Of a stretch of 64,000 nucleotides of DNA, positions 1-8,844 are shown piece after piece; within the stretch, counting starts at the first letter, position 1, and each line of letters starts with the position of its first letter. A program made the translations under genes and the position numbers. The notes below the pieces were generated by a model. The model ran no database searches. It was not told where the DNA came from and saw only the letters and a list, made by a program, of their open reading frames with translations. The stretch is from a virus. The stretch spans positions 20,064-84,063 of the IMG/VR virus record IMGVR_UViG_3300017755_003154. One strand, 5' to 3'.

Positions 1-949
1 CTTGTGTATTAAGTATATTTCTAATATTACTATCTGTATTGTATGGCGATATTTCAGAATTTTCTGGTTTAAGGTCTTGATCAGTATATACAGGAATGCC
101 AAGTTTAGCACATTGGTGAATTAGATCAGCAATATTTGTAGTATTGTAGAAAGAAGCAACTAAAGCAACCATTAGATCAATAGTTGGATATTCTGTCAAC
201 GATTTAAGATTAGCATAAACTTTAGGCCAAGAAGCATTATGTCTAATATAATCATAAACTTTACCTGTACCATCAATACTCAACAATAATTTTACTTTCT
301 TAAATTTTAGAAGTTTTTGAATTAATGGTTTGTTAAATTTTGTACCGTTAGTTGTAAGTTGAATTTCTAATCCGTTAGCATAATTATTATCAATTATCCA
401 ATCAAGTAACCCCATAAAATATTTACAAGCAGTAGGTTCACCTCCTGTAACTTTCCATAATTCTAATCCTTCTTTAACAAGTTTTTTTGTCCATTTTACT
501 TTTCTTAAACTTTCATCTTCTGTTACTTCTGCCCAACCACTAGCAATCCATGATGGAAATTCAGTTTGATCTTTATACAACTCTTCTAATTGATCGCTAT
601 CTGAAGGTTTACACATTCTACATGCAAGATTACATTTATTGCTATATGCAATATCAAGATATTTAATTTTTATTTCTTCTGTATATCCAAATCTTTCAAG
701 TGCTAGTTGTCTATGACTTACCGTATTTCTTTCTTCTTGTACTTTACATTTTTTACAAATTAAGGGCCAGTGTCCGTCTTTCATTTGTTGACGCATTATA
801 TCGTACATACGTGTTTTCAGACCTTTTTCGTAGTTCGCAAACCGCCAAGAGTTTTCTTTTTCAAATACATGACAACAAGGTGTAGGATGTCCTGTAGACC
901 CTATATATTGATGCATGTAAGGTAAAGGACAATATGTTTTAGATGTCAT
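1..949 (-). CDS. N-terminal-Twitch radical SAM protein (3' end outside window)
   Basis: The reading frame is open from ATG at 949 to the left edge (316 codons), so the C-terminus is missing. The N-terminus carries a cysteine pattern (C7, C25-C26, C65, C68) that in this class probably binds an auxiliary Fe-S cluster. It is followed by the radical SAM motif CNLACRMC at residues 106-113 (CxxxCxxC, all three Cys present) and a GGEP-like segment (KVTGGEP) expected to contact SAM. The start lies 11 bases inside the end of the upstream radical SAM gene, so the two are translationally linked. The fold and chemistry class are clear from the motifs. The substrate is unknown. It shares its Cys-first architecture with the genes at 939-2351 and 5599-6687. 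Confidence 0.85.
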   Translation of the reverse strand, partial: MTSKTYCPLPYMHQYIGSTGHPTPCCHVFEKENSWRFANYEKGLKTRMYDIMRQQMKDGHWPLICKKCKVQEERNTVSHRQLALERFGYTEEIKIKYLDIAYSNKCNLACRMCKPSDSDQLEELYKDQTEFPSWIASGWAEVTEDESLRKVKWTKKLVKEGLELWKVTGGEPTACKYFMGLLDWIIDNNYANGLEIQLTTNGTKFNKPLIQKLLKFKKVKLLLSIDGTGKVYDYIRHNASWPKVYANLKSLTEYPTIDLMVALVASFYNTTNIADLIHQCAKLGIPVYTDQDLKPENSEISPYNTDSNIRNILNTQ

Positions 950-2351
950 TAAAAATGTCCTTCATTTCTGGAAATGTTTCTGCGAAGGAAATACTACGTT
1001 GCGTGTCACACAAAGTTAAAAATTCTTTCATCTCTGGTAATCGTCTAGACCAGTCTTCACTTTCCATAAATTGTAGCATACCATTTAGTCTGCTGATGCC
1101 ATAACTAGCATTACGCCATTTATCGTAATCAACTTTACCTTTATGCCAACTAGGTACTCCTTTTTCCCAATTTGCTTCCCACCACGGATACCATGCTTCG
1201 TATTTTTTTCTGCATTTTTCTTTAAACCATTTAGGCAAAATTTTAACATTAAGATGTGGTGGATGATAAACAAAATGATAATTTATTGCTCCTGCTCCAA
1301 ACGGCCACATATTAATTTTTTTAAAACCTTGTTCTAGTTTCCATTGAATAAAATCTGGCAAGTAATATATGTTTAGTGCTTGTACTGCACAAGCAACTGT
1401 TACTTCTGTGTTGTTAGGTGTTTCGTTATCTAGTATATGAAACACTTCTTCTTGACGTTTCCAATTACTAGGGTAGCGAATATAATCGTTCATTTCTTTA
1501 ATACTATCAATTGAATAATGAAAACGCACTAGTTTAAATTCTTTCCATAAGTCAAACAAGTCATCACGCCATTCAACACCATTTGAATTATAACGTAATT
1601 CTAAATCTTTTGCATAACCCATTTTAATTGCATGTTCAAGTATTTCGTAGTGTTCTTCAATAATAAGACTTTCACCGCCTGCAAAATATATTTGTTGCAT
1701 ACTTGGCATTTGCTCATAAAACTGTTTCCAAAATGTAGGATTTTGTTTGTGCCAATTGTAACTACTGCCGTTAAAACTTCCTTTGTCTTTCCATTGCATT
1801 GTTTCTTTTAGGCTTTCATCTTGCACTGCTGGAAAAATTGCTTTGTAATCTTTTATCCAACCACTTGAATCGTGTGGTGAACACATAACACAAGCAAGTT
1901 GACATTTGGTTCCAAAACGTAAATCAATATATGCTAATTGTGGAGGTACTGATCCATCTTCTTTTGTATCTGCAACAATTTTGTCAACATCAACTCTTTG
2001 AGCCCAATACGCTGTTTCCCACATACGCTTTGAATTATGGCCTGCGGCTTCTTCCTTGTAACACTTAATACAACTTGGAGGCATTTCACCATTAAGCATT
2101 TGCTTACGCACATTCTTCATATATGTACTGTTCCACGCTGTTTCAAAGTCACTAACATTTAAGTTGTTAGGTCTTCCTTGTTCATCTTTTAATATGCCAA
2201 CTTGTCCTCCATGTTCTTTATCATTTGTAGGACCAACTGAACTTGCATTTGCTGTACAGCATACTCGCATACTACCGTCAGGTCTAGTACTTAAATGTAC
2301 CCAAGGTAGTAAGCAGAATGTTTCTGAGGGATATTTTGTTTTTTCTGTCAT
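939..2351 (-). CDS. N-terminal-Twitch radical SAM protein
   Basis: 470 residues. The N-terminal region has C13, C31-C32, C94 and C97 around the words FCLLPWVHL and VCC, the pattern of an auxiliary cluster placed before the catalytic barrel (Twitch/SPASM-like). The radical SAM motif CQLACVMC is at residues 150-157, and FAGGES further on is the GGE motif that binds SAM. Unlike canonical SPASM enzymes, no Cys-rich C-terminus is visible. The gene sits 11 bases after the preceding gene and overlaps the next by 11 bases, inside a run of seven radical SAM genes. It should be a 4Fe-4S, 5'-deoxyadenosyl-radical enzyme. The substrate cannot be inferred from the sequence alone. Confidence 0.85.
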   Translation of the reverse strand: MTEKTKYPSETFCLLPWVHLSTRPDGSMRVCCTANASSVGPTNDKEHGGQVGILKDEQGRPNNLNVSDFETAWNSTYMKNVRKQMLNGEMPPSCIKCYKEEAAGHNSKRMWETAYWAQRVDVDKIVADTKEDGSVPPQLAYIDLRFGTKCQLACVMCSPHDSSGWIKDYKAIFPAVQDESLKETMQWKDKGSFNGSSYNWHKQNPTFWKQFYEQMPSMQQIYFAGGESLIIEEHYEILEHAIKMGYAKDLELRYNSNGVEWRDDLFDLWKEFKLVRFHYSIDSIKEMNDYIRYPSNWKRQEEVFHILDNETPNNTEVTVACAVQALNIYYLPDFIQWKLEQGFKKINMWPFGAGAINYHFVYHPPHLNVKILPKWFKEKCRKKYEAWYPWWEANWEKGVPSWHKGKVDYDKWRNASYGISRLNGMLQFMESEDWSRRLPEMKEFLTLCDTQRSISFAETFPEMKDIFNDI

Positions 2352-2362
2352 TATATATGTAC

Positions 2363-3424
2363 TTATCTCATGGTTTCTTCATGTATCTGATTGTTGATAG
2401 TGCTAATAATATTTTGTTTACAATGGTGTACACACTTATCAAATATTTCTGTTTGTATTGTATCATGTAAATTACTGTACCAAGGTGAGTCTAAAATTTC
2501 CTGAAAGTTTTTTCCGTTACCAAGGTGAATGTCTTTAAAATTGTATTTTTTATTATAGGTCTTTTCTAAATCTGTTATATGTGCTTCTGTACCCCACCAA
2601 CAGCAAGGAAGCACTGCTCCTTTTACTGTTATATACAATCCTGAATCTAATCCAAAGTAATCTGGTCTTTGAAGTGCTTTACATACAATTTTCTTTGTTG
2701 TTTTCTTTGTATCTAATTCATGTTTGCCTGTGCCTGGAGTTACAATCTTATGTATTCTTGACTTTGTGCCTCTAAATTTTATACGCTCAAATCCTTCATC
2801 AATACTCCGTTGCCTTGCTAGTTCATCTTGATGTTCGTTGTGTTTAAAATATATAAACTGCCAACTTGCTCTACCGCCTGCGGCAATGTATGTTCTAAAA
2901 TTTTCTTGTAGTTTATTCCAGTCTACATTTCTTCTATATAAATGATTAGTGTCTTCTAATCCATCAATACCAAAAATTACATTCAATCGTTGTATTGTTC
3001 CTGGATTTGTAGTGCCGCGCCGAGGTGCTTTTAAATATTGATATTTGTCGGCAAGTTTTCCTAGTTTCCTCCAAAAATCTTTATTCCTTGTACCACCATT
3101 AGTAGCAATGTTAACTTGTAATTGCCGACTAAATATTCCGCTTTCAAAAATCCATTCAATAATATCTAAAAGGTGAGGATTTGTAGTTGGTTCGTCATAG
3201 TTACCGCAAAAATCAATTAGTCTTAGACTCCAAAAAAAGTCTCCGTTGTCAAACCATTTTTTAAATGTTTCTAAACTTACATATGTGTCGTTAATTCCAA
3301 TATGTTGTTTGTCATCTTTTGTTATGCTTTTTTCTCTCGCACACGCCGGGCACCTAGCATTACAATAGTTGCTTATTTCTAATTGTATTTTTTTAACTTC
3401 TTTTATATTAGCAGGCCAACTCAT
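2363..3424 (-). CDS. Radical SAM protein, C-terminal SPASM/Twitch type
   Basis: 353 residues. The radical SAM motif CNARCPAC is at residues 21-28, immediately after the first beta strand, the usual place. The segment DFCGNYDEP replaces the GGEP SAM-binding loop and recurs in the sister proteins as CGNLGDP, CGVLGDP and CGSVDEP. The C-terminal third holds a PCCWWG word (about residue 275) and a CVHHCKQ word (about 330), the likely ligands of an auxiliary cluster. The start ATG overlaps the stop of the upstream PP-loop gene as ATGA. The related genes at 4646, 6659 and 7762 share the layout, so these are lineage duplicates. Function is unknown beyond the enzyme class. Confidence 0.85.
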   Translation of the reverse strand: MSWPANIKEVKKIQLEISNYCNARCPACAREKSITKDDKQHIGINDTYVSLETFKKWFDNGDFFWSLRLIDFCGNYDEPTTNPHLLDIIEWIFESGIFSRQLQVNIATNGGTRNKDFWRKLGKLADKYQYLKAPRRGTTNPGTIQRLNVIFGIDGLEDTNHLYRRNVDWNKLQENFRTYIAAGGRASWQFIYFKHNEHQDELARQRSIDEGFERIKFRGTKSRIHKIVTPGTGKHELDTKKTTKKIVCKALQRPDYFGLDSGLYITVKGAVLPCCWWGTEAHITDLEKTYNKKYNFKDIHLGNGKNFQEILDSPWYSNLHDTIQTEIFDKCVHHCKQNIISTINNQIHEETMR

Positions 3425-4080
3425 TTATATCTTCCGAATCCCCAGTACCTTTCTCGGCACCACCAACACTCTTCGCAATGTTTTTCTATATTATATTTTT
3501 CATGTTTTTCCCATGCTTCGCAACTACGAGTAATTGGAAATAATGTATCCATAACTCCTAGTGTATTATAAAGTTCTGCAACACCCTTCTTATCAATATT
3601 AACTAATGGATTTCTTGTTAGCCTATTTTTAGTAGGAAATTTTTTTCCATTCCTGTTATCTGATGGACCTGTATGCGGTAACCATTGTCTATATATTTTT
3701 TTAGGAGGATTAGAAGTAATGCCACTATATATAATCTTTGCTGGCGTATTAGCCCTTGTTTCATCAACCAATGTATCTTGTGACGAAACATACTTGTTCA
3801 ATTGGCTTGCATGACTTGTTTGATGTTCTACAAATATATCTCCAAACTCGTTTTTTAAAAATTCTAGTACACGTTTAGCATATATTAATTGATATTGTTT
3901 CCCTGCAAGTGTAGTTGTAATAGGCATAATCTTAATATCAGGTCTTTCTTCTACAACAAATTTTGATAACATATAACCAACAATAGCACTATCAGCGCCT
4001 CCGGAAACTTTATATCCTAAAGTTGTTGTTGATTCGTCTTCGACTATGTGTATATCTTGTTGGCTATTTTTAATAATCAT
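3421..4080 (-). CDS. PP-loop ATPase, QueC-like
   Basis: 219 residues from ATG 4080. I chose this start over an in-frame GTG at 4092 because it makes an ATGA overlap with the upstream stop and has GGAG about 10 bases before it. SGGADS at residues 26-31 is the pyrophosphate-binding PP-loop of the adenine-nucleotide alpha-hydrolase family (QueC, GuaA, TilS). The C-terminus has SC followed by HCEECWWCRER, which matches the four-cysteine zinc site of QueC-type 7-cyano-7-deazaguanine synthases. The family activates a substrate carbonyl by adenylation using ATP. No other queuosine or deazaguanine gene is in the window, so the enzyme may act with the flanking radical SAM proteins on another substrate. 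Confidence 0.7.
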   Translation of the reverse strand: MIIKNSQQDIHIVEDESTTTLGYKVSGGADSAIVGYMLSKFVVEERPDIKIMPITTTLAGKQYQLIYAKRVLEFLKNEFGDIFVEHQTSHASQLNKYVSSQDTLVDETRANTPAKIIYSGITSNPPKKIYRQWLPHTGPSDNRNGKKFPTKNRLTRNPLVNIDKKGVAELYNTLGVMDTLFPITRSCEAWEKHEKYNIEKHCEECWWCRERYWGFGRYK

Positions 4081-4649
4081 AATTTTATACACTCCACGTT
4101 AGTATATTTTTGGATTATATCACATCTACCTTGTATCCTGTATAATCCAAATTTAATATATAAAATATCTCCACAATTAATTCTTCTTGTTGATCCTATG
4201 TAATCATGGTTAATATAGTAGTCAACGTTTATTGATTTATTATTAGTATATTCTACGTCTGCTTTTAAATTAAATTTTAATTCTGCTGGTACTGGATTGT
4301 GATCTTTTATAGCAGGAAACGAATTAATATTAAAATGTCCGTTTACAATGTTAAGCATACTAGGAGGTATTCCGGGATCATCACACCCATCATGTATTTG
4401 GAATACTGTAGCCCGGTGAGCATGAAATACTATGGGTGTTATAAATTCTACATCTGCTGAAAAATGATACTTACCAATTGCTAACTTACGTGTTGTTACT
4501 TCGTTACGCTCTTTATAGTCTGCTATTTTTATACCACGCTCGTATTGAGGTTTATCATCTGTGTCTACAGTACCTTTTGCGTTTCTAAAAACATATGTAT
4601 TGCCATCCTGCTCATATGTGCTGGACCATACTGGAAAAAAGTCTATCAT
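4077..4649 (-). CDS. Jelly-roll protein with polysaccharide-lyase-like motifs
   Basis: 190 residues, predicted mostly beta strand. Three short words fall in the order seen in jelly-roll polysaccharide lyases such as PL7: RNEVT (compare R-T/S-E-L/V-R), FQIHDG (compare the QIH catalytic strand) and YIKFGLYRIQ (compare YFKAGIYNQ). The likely reading is a lyase or carbohydrate-binding protein acting on an acidic polysaccharide. The match is by motif only, the first motif lacks its final Arg, and activity is not assured. It overlaps both neighbours by four bases (ATGA junctions) and so belongs to the radical SAM operon. There is no signal peptide. It could equally be a non-catalytic concanavalin-like sugar binder. 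Confidence 0.45.
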   Translation of the reverse strand: MIDFFPVWSSTYEQDGNTYVFRNAKGTVDTDDKPQYERGIKIADYKERNEVTTRKLAIGKYHFSADVEFITPIVFHAHRATVFQIHDGCDDPGIPPSMLNIVNGHFNINSFPAIKDHNPVPAELKFNLKADVEYTNNKSINVDYYINHDYIGSTRRINCGDILYIKFGLYRIQGRCDIIQKYTNVECIKL

Positions 4650-5602
4650 AATTTCTCCTTAACAAATTTATCTCTTATCTTTTCTGCACAAGTACTTTCA
4701 CACTTAGGAATACGCACATCGTCAGTCCAACTGTCTTTGATACCATTCCAAACTTTACTATTCATTGCTTGATCTAAAGTTACATTTTTAAGATTGATAT
4801 CATACATGTAATCATGCTGTGTAAGTAAATCTTCAAACTTATCTTTATGCTTACCACTAACAGGAAATTCTAACATTTTGCTATTCAAATGACAGCATGG
4901 AATAACATTACCCATATGATTTACAAATATACGTTTTTGATTTGCGTACTTACAACTAATACATGCACGTTCTCCAGGATTACGATCTGCTTTTGCTCTT
5001 TTATGTTTAACTTCTTTAGTATCTTTACGATGACTAATAATAGTTTTGAAATCTCTGAAGCCTTCGTCTTTAGCCATTTGCTTTGCAGTTTCTAGTTGAT
5101 GTTCGTTATGTTCAAAACTAATAAACTGCCAAACACTTTGTCCGCCAGCGGCAATAAACGCCTTAAAATTTTGTTGTACTTTCTTAAAACTTGAACCTTC
5201 TCTGTATACTTCTGATAGTTCATCACTTCCGTCAATACCCCAAGTCACTCTATGACTGCATGTTAATTCTTTTGCTAGTTTTTCCCACCACGCTGTAGTG
5301 CGTAAACTTCCATTAGTAGCAATATTAATATGACATCCCCAACTAGCAAAGTGTTTAATAATTTCATGGAACTGAGGATGACTGCACGGTTCGTCTACAC
5401 TGCCACAAAAATTAATAATCTTCATATTTGGAAACATATGTTTTTGGAACTTTTCTTTTATAGTATCCAAGTCAAGATATGTTTTATTAAGTATGTCGTC
5501 TTTATAATCTGATAGCACACGAAAACAGCCTTTGCATTTAATATTACAAAAACTTGTAAGTTCGATATCAATCCATTCTAATGTTTCACTTGACCATGTC
5601 AT
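4646..5602 (-). CDS. Radical SAM protein, C-terminal SPASM/Twitch type
   Basis: 318 residues from ATG 5602. An upstream in-frame ATG at 5614 exists, but 5602 gives the ATGA overlap used throughout this operon and an N-terminus (MTWSSETLEW) matching its sister at 3424. The motif CNIKCKGC is at residues 19-26. FCGSVDEP occupies the SAM-binding loop position. Near the C-terminus, IPCCH and CESTCAEK words supply probable auxiliary-cluster cysteines, with a further ACISCKY pair mid-protein that the sister at 2363-3424 lacks. It should be a radical SAM enzyme of unknown substrate, co-translated with the jelly-roll protein downstream. Confidence 0.85.
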   Translation of the reverse strand: MTWSSETLEWIDIELTSFCNIKCKGCFRVLSDYKDDILNKTYLDLDTIKEKFQKHMFPNMKIINFCGSVDEPCSHPQFHEIIKHFASWGCHINIATNGSLRTTAWWEKLAKELTCSHRVTWGIDGSDELSEVYREGSSFKKVQQNFKAFIAAGGQSVWQFISFEHNEHQLETAKQMAKDEGFRDFKTIISHRKDTKEVKHKRAKADRNPGERACISCKYANQKRIFVNHMGNVIPCCHLNSKMLEFPVSGKHKDKFEDLLTQHDYMYDINLKNVTLDQAMNSKVWNGIKDSWTDDVRIPKCESTCAEKIRDKFVKEKL

Positions 5603-6687
5603 TCGAAGCACCATCCTATTATTTTTTTACTATCTGTTTTACGTTTTACATCTAAGTCTAATAAAAATTGTTGCATCTTTTTATTATATTCATCGTCATA
5701 TGCGTAGTCGCTACAAAAATGTTTTAACTCAGGTACAGTAGTAGTTTCTAAAACTTTTTCTACAACACTTGGTTTTAAACAGTTAATTCTCAAATGGCGA
5801 GGAGCATGAAGTTTATGTATATCATATCTGCCATTCCATCTATCTTTAATATTACTAACAAGAGTATCAATGTTAGGTAAATTCATTGCTTGTACAGTTA
5901 TATTAAAGTATATGTCTTCAGTATCAAGTTGCATTAATTCATCTGTTTGTTCTATAAAAGTATTATGATTAGTAGGAAATCTAATTAATTCATTTACATC
6001 ACCCCAACCATCTATACTCATACTAAATTCTAATCTTTTAAACTTTGATAAAATATTTAAAAATTTTGGAGTATTACTTATACCGTTAGTTTGAATCTGT
6101 ATCCTAGTATTTTCACAATTCCATTTGTGCTTAGATAAGTCACCTAAAAATTTATGTACATTTTTCATATAAAAAGGTTCGCCACCTGCTATATAAATGT
6201 ATTCTGCCTTATCTACAACTTTTGTATAGACCCAATCCCAGTCAATATCTTCTCGTACTCTTCCAATATCTCTTAATTTATAATTATACTTCTGCCATAT
6301 TTCTGCATCTTCCATCCATTTGCTACTATTTGCAGGATTGCACATTGCACATTTTAAATTACATGTGTTACTAGGTCTTAGATCCCATCTAATAATACCT
6401 TTGTCAAAACCTTTTTGTAAACTACGCTTTCGTTTGCTTTCTTTGCCTAGTTCTTCATTCCTTATGCAATCTATACACTCTGGACGTTTCCAGTTTGTAG
6501 CAAATTTTTGTCTTATAGCATTAATATAAGGATTAGATAATAAGTCTTCAATATTTTTTACACCAGTTACCTCATCATTTTTAAAGAGACAACATGGTTG
6601 TGCATTATATCCTTGGTCAGTGAGTTCTACATATAAACTATTCACTGATTCTAAGCACTTATATTGCTTCAACTTTTTCATTTTCAT
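5599..6687 (-). CDS. N-terminal-Twitch radical SAM protein
   Basis: 362 residues. The Cys-first architecture is clear: C11, PCC at residues 31-33, and C71/C74 (CIDC), then the radical SAM motif CNLKCAMC at 109-116 and IAGGEPF as the SAM-binding loop. It is shorter than the sister at 939-2351. ATG 6687 overlaps the end of the upstream gene. An alternative ATG at 6681 would remove two residues and is not excluded. It ends four bases into the following radical SAM gene. The pairing of N-Twitch genes with C-terminal-type genes along the operon suggests different members handle different steps or substrates. That is inference. Confidence 0.85.
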   Translation of the reverse strand: MKMKKLKQYKCLESVNSLYVELTDQGYNAQPCCLFKNDEVTGVKNIEDLLSNPYINAIRQKFATNWKRPECIDCIRNEELGKESKRKRSLQKGFDKGIIRWDLRPSNTCNLKCAMCNPANSSKWMEDAEIWQKYNYKLRDIGRVREDIDWDWVYTKVVDKAEYIYIAGGEPFYMKNVHKFLGDLSKHKWNCENTRIQIQTNGISNTPKFLNILSKFKRLEFSMSIDGWGDVNELIRFPTNHNTFIEQTDELMQLDTEDIYFNITVQAMNLPNIDTLVSNIKDRWNGRYDIHKLHAPRHLRINCLKPSVVEKVLETTTVPELKHFCSDYAYDDEYNKKMQQFLLDLDVKRKTDSKKIIGWCFE

Positions 6688-7765
6688 CTCTTATTTCGTT
6701 ATGATAGGCTTTATTGTAAGCACAAGTTCTAATACATCTTTTTAAATGCTTTGGATGAGTTGGATTCCAACTGTCTCCAAGGATTTTTTTATACCAAGGA
6801 TGTTGCATAATTTCAGTTATACTTTTATCTTTAAGACTATTCCAACCAGTACCGTATTCAGCAAGTTTTTCATTTATATTATCGTTACCCTTTGCCGCCC
6901 AGTCGCTTAAAAAACAACAAGGCCACATTGTTAAGTTAGCCGCAATAAATATTTCTCCTTCGTGTATATATTTGCATTGTATTGTTTGTAATACTTCTAC
7001 TGTTTCTTTTTCTGTTTTATTTTCTTTAGCAATAAACTTATCAAGTTCTTTCACTTGTTCTACTTTACTGTGTTCTTTTTTTCCTGTAGTAGTAATAACC
7101 TTTTCTGTAGTGACAACTTTCTTTTGCTTATGATCTTTCTTTTTAATTTTAGCCGTCCATTGATGGAAACTATTACGCATACCTGTACGAGTTGCAAAAT
7201 TAAATCCTAAACGTTTTGCATGTTCTCTTGCCGCTTCAAGTTCATGTTCATTATGATCAAAAACAATAAACACCCACTTCGCTCGATATACATATTCGCC
7301 TACAGTTTCTACAAAAGCATTCATATTTCTTTCTAATACTTTCCATTTTGTGTTTACTCTGTAAATATGATTAGTTTGTTCATGCCCGTCTATACACCAA
7401 TGTAAATGAAACCGCTTTTCGTGGTCGTGACAAAGTTGCCCTATTTTACGCCACATGTCTGCTGTGCCGACTGCACCATTAGTACTGATGCTACACACTG
7501 CTCCACACAATAATAGATATTCTAGCATTTCAGCAAACTCAGGATGTATTGCAGGATCTCCTAATACCCCACAAAATTTAAATTCTACTCCTTGATAACT
7601 ATTAGGTGGAAAAATTCTTTTTAGATCAGCAAAACTAAAGTCTTGTACTTTAAGTGTTCCGTCAATAGCGGCATCAGTTCTTGCACAACCAGGGCAAGCC
7701 GCATTGCAGTTACTTGTAATTTCTAATTCTACTTTTTTTAAATCAGAAATATCTGTTAAAATCAT
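6659..7765 (-). CDS. Radical SAM protein, C-terminal type with Lys-rich insertion
   Basis: 368 residues. CNAACPGC at residues 20-27 is the radical SAM motif, and FCGVLGDP holds the SAM-loop position. The C-terminus carries MWPCCF and a CIRTCAY word as auxiliary-cluster ligands. A strongly basic, Lys/Thr-rich stretch of roughly 50 residues (about 205-260) interrupts the second half. It is low complexity and looks like a linker or nucleic-acid-contacting tether. A similar charged insertion occurs at the same place in the next gene (7762-8844), so those two are the closest pair. The start shares an ATGA junction with the gene upstream. Substrate unknown. Confidence 0.85.
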   Translation of the reverse strand: MILTDISDLKKVELEITSNCNAACPGCARTDAAIDGTLKVQDFSFADLKRIFPPNSYQGVEFKFCGVLGDPAIHPEFAEMLEYLLLCGAVCSISTNGAVGTADMWRKIGQLCHDHEKRFHLHWCIDGHEQTNHIYRVNTKWKVLERNMNAFVETVGEYVYRAKWVFIVFDHNEHELEAAREHAKRLGFNFATRTGMRNSFHQWTAKIKKKDHKQKKVVTTEKVITTTGKKEHSKVEQVKELDKFIAKENKTEKETVEVLQTIQCKYIHEGEIFIAANLTMWPCCFLSDWAAKGNDNINEKLAEYGTGWNSLKDKSITEIMQHPWYKKILGDSWNPTHPKHLKRCIRTCAYNKAYHNEIRDENEKVEAI

Positions 7766-8844
7766 TTAAACTGCTCCGCATACGGATCAAATTCGCTACC
7801 ACATTTTTGGGCGCAAACGCCTAATTTACCATCGGCAATACTATCTTTTTGCCAACTTGTAGTAATACTATTGATCAATTTTCCGTTAACCACGTGTTTA
7901 ATGTCGTTATCAATAATACTTATGCCATCCTTGCCGCCAGCACTATCTATATGATCCCATACTTGTTCTACACGAGGATCAGCATGCCACCATTTGTACA
8001 TGCGTCCAGCAGTCCAACAACATGGCATTAATAATCCTTCTGCTGTTACAAATATGCTTCCTTGCTTTGCCACCTTACAAGTTATACTACACTTATCTAA
8101 ATAATCTTTCATACTTCCGTAAGATTTTTCAATTTCTTTTTGTTTTAATAATGCTAAATTTTTATTCTTTTCATCTTTAGGCTGTGCTAGATTTTGTGTT
8201 TCAGCACCTTTTCGATTTACTGCTTGGTGTGATGTTTTAGGTTTGATATCACTTGTAATAAATCTACCTGATTTTTTCTTAATAAACTTTTCACACCCCC
8301 ATTGATTAGCAAGTGCTTCTGCTTCTTCAACTTGATGTTCGTTGTGTTGAAATATTAAAAAGTCCCAACGGGCTCTACCGCCTGCGTCAATAAATGCTTG
8401 CATGTTTCTTTCAACGTTATTCCATACAACATTTTGTCTATACAAATGATTAGTATCACGTAATCCGTCAACACTAAAAATTACTGCTCCTCTACGTCCT
8501 ATTACTTGTGCTAATCTTGCCCACCAGTAAATATCTTTAGCACCTGCATTAGTATTCATACTAAGCCACATATTAGGATTATGTTCTCTAAAATATTCAA
8601 ATACTTCTAATGTATCTCGTGCAACAATAGGATCTCCTAAGTTACCACACATATACATTACATTTAATTGCTTAATAAAGTCAGGACTAAACATACGCTT
8701 TGCATCTGCTAAACTAAGTTCAGCATTTGTTATGTGAGGATTATCTGCGCCACCATTCATATTACGGTCGCACATAGGACAAGCCGCTTGACACTTCTGC
8801 GTAATTTCTAAGTGTACTTCTTTTATGTCTTCGTATCTATACAT
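7762..8844 (-). CDS. Radical SAM protein, C-terminal SPASM/Twitch type
   Basis: 360 residues. The motif CQAACPMC sits at residues 18-25, CGNLGDP marks the SAM-binding loop, and the C-terminal words MPCCWTAG and CAQKCGSE give the expected auxiliary cluster cysteines. A charged Lys/Gln-rich insertion around residues 200-240 parallels the one in 6659-7765. This is the first radical SAM gene in transcription order, starting 22 bases inside the end of a 79-residue gene. The enzyme class is firm, the role unknown. Its GLRDTNHLYRQN word recurs in its C-terminal-type sisters as DTNHLYRRN or QTNHIYRVN, showing common descent. Confidence 0.85.
   Translation of the reverse strand: MYRYEDIKEVHLEITQKCQAACPMCDRNMNGGADNPHITNAELSLADAKRMFSPDFIKQLNVMYMCGNLGDPIVARDTLEVFEYFREHNPNMWLSMNTNAGAKDIYWWARLAQVIGRRGAVIFSVDGLRDTNHLYRQNVVWNNVERNMQAFIDAGGRARWDFLIFQHNEHQVEEAEALANQWGCEKFIKKKSGRFITSDIKPKTSHQAVNRKGAETQNLAQPKDEKNKNLALLKQKEIEKSYGSMKDYLDKCSITCKVAKQGSIFVTAEGLLMPCCWTAGRMYKWWHADPRVEQVWDHIDSAGGKDGISIIDNDIKHVVNGKLINSITTSWQKDSIADGKLGVCAQKCGSEFDPYAEQFK

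Noticed and set aside
3421-4080. Claim of a complete deazaguanine DNA-modification pathway
   Set aside because: Only the QueC-like member is present. The nearby radical SAM proteins do not resemble the short QueE enzyme and no QueD or transglycosylase is in the window.
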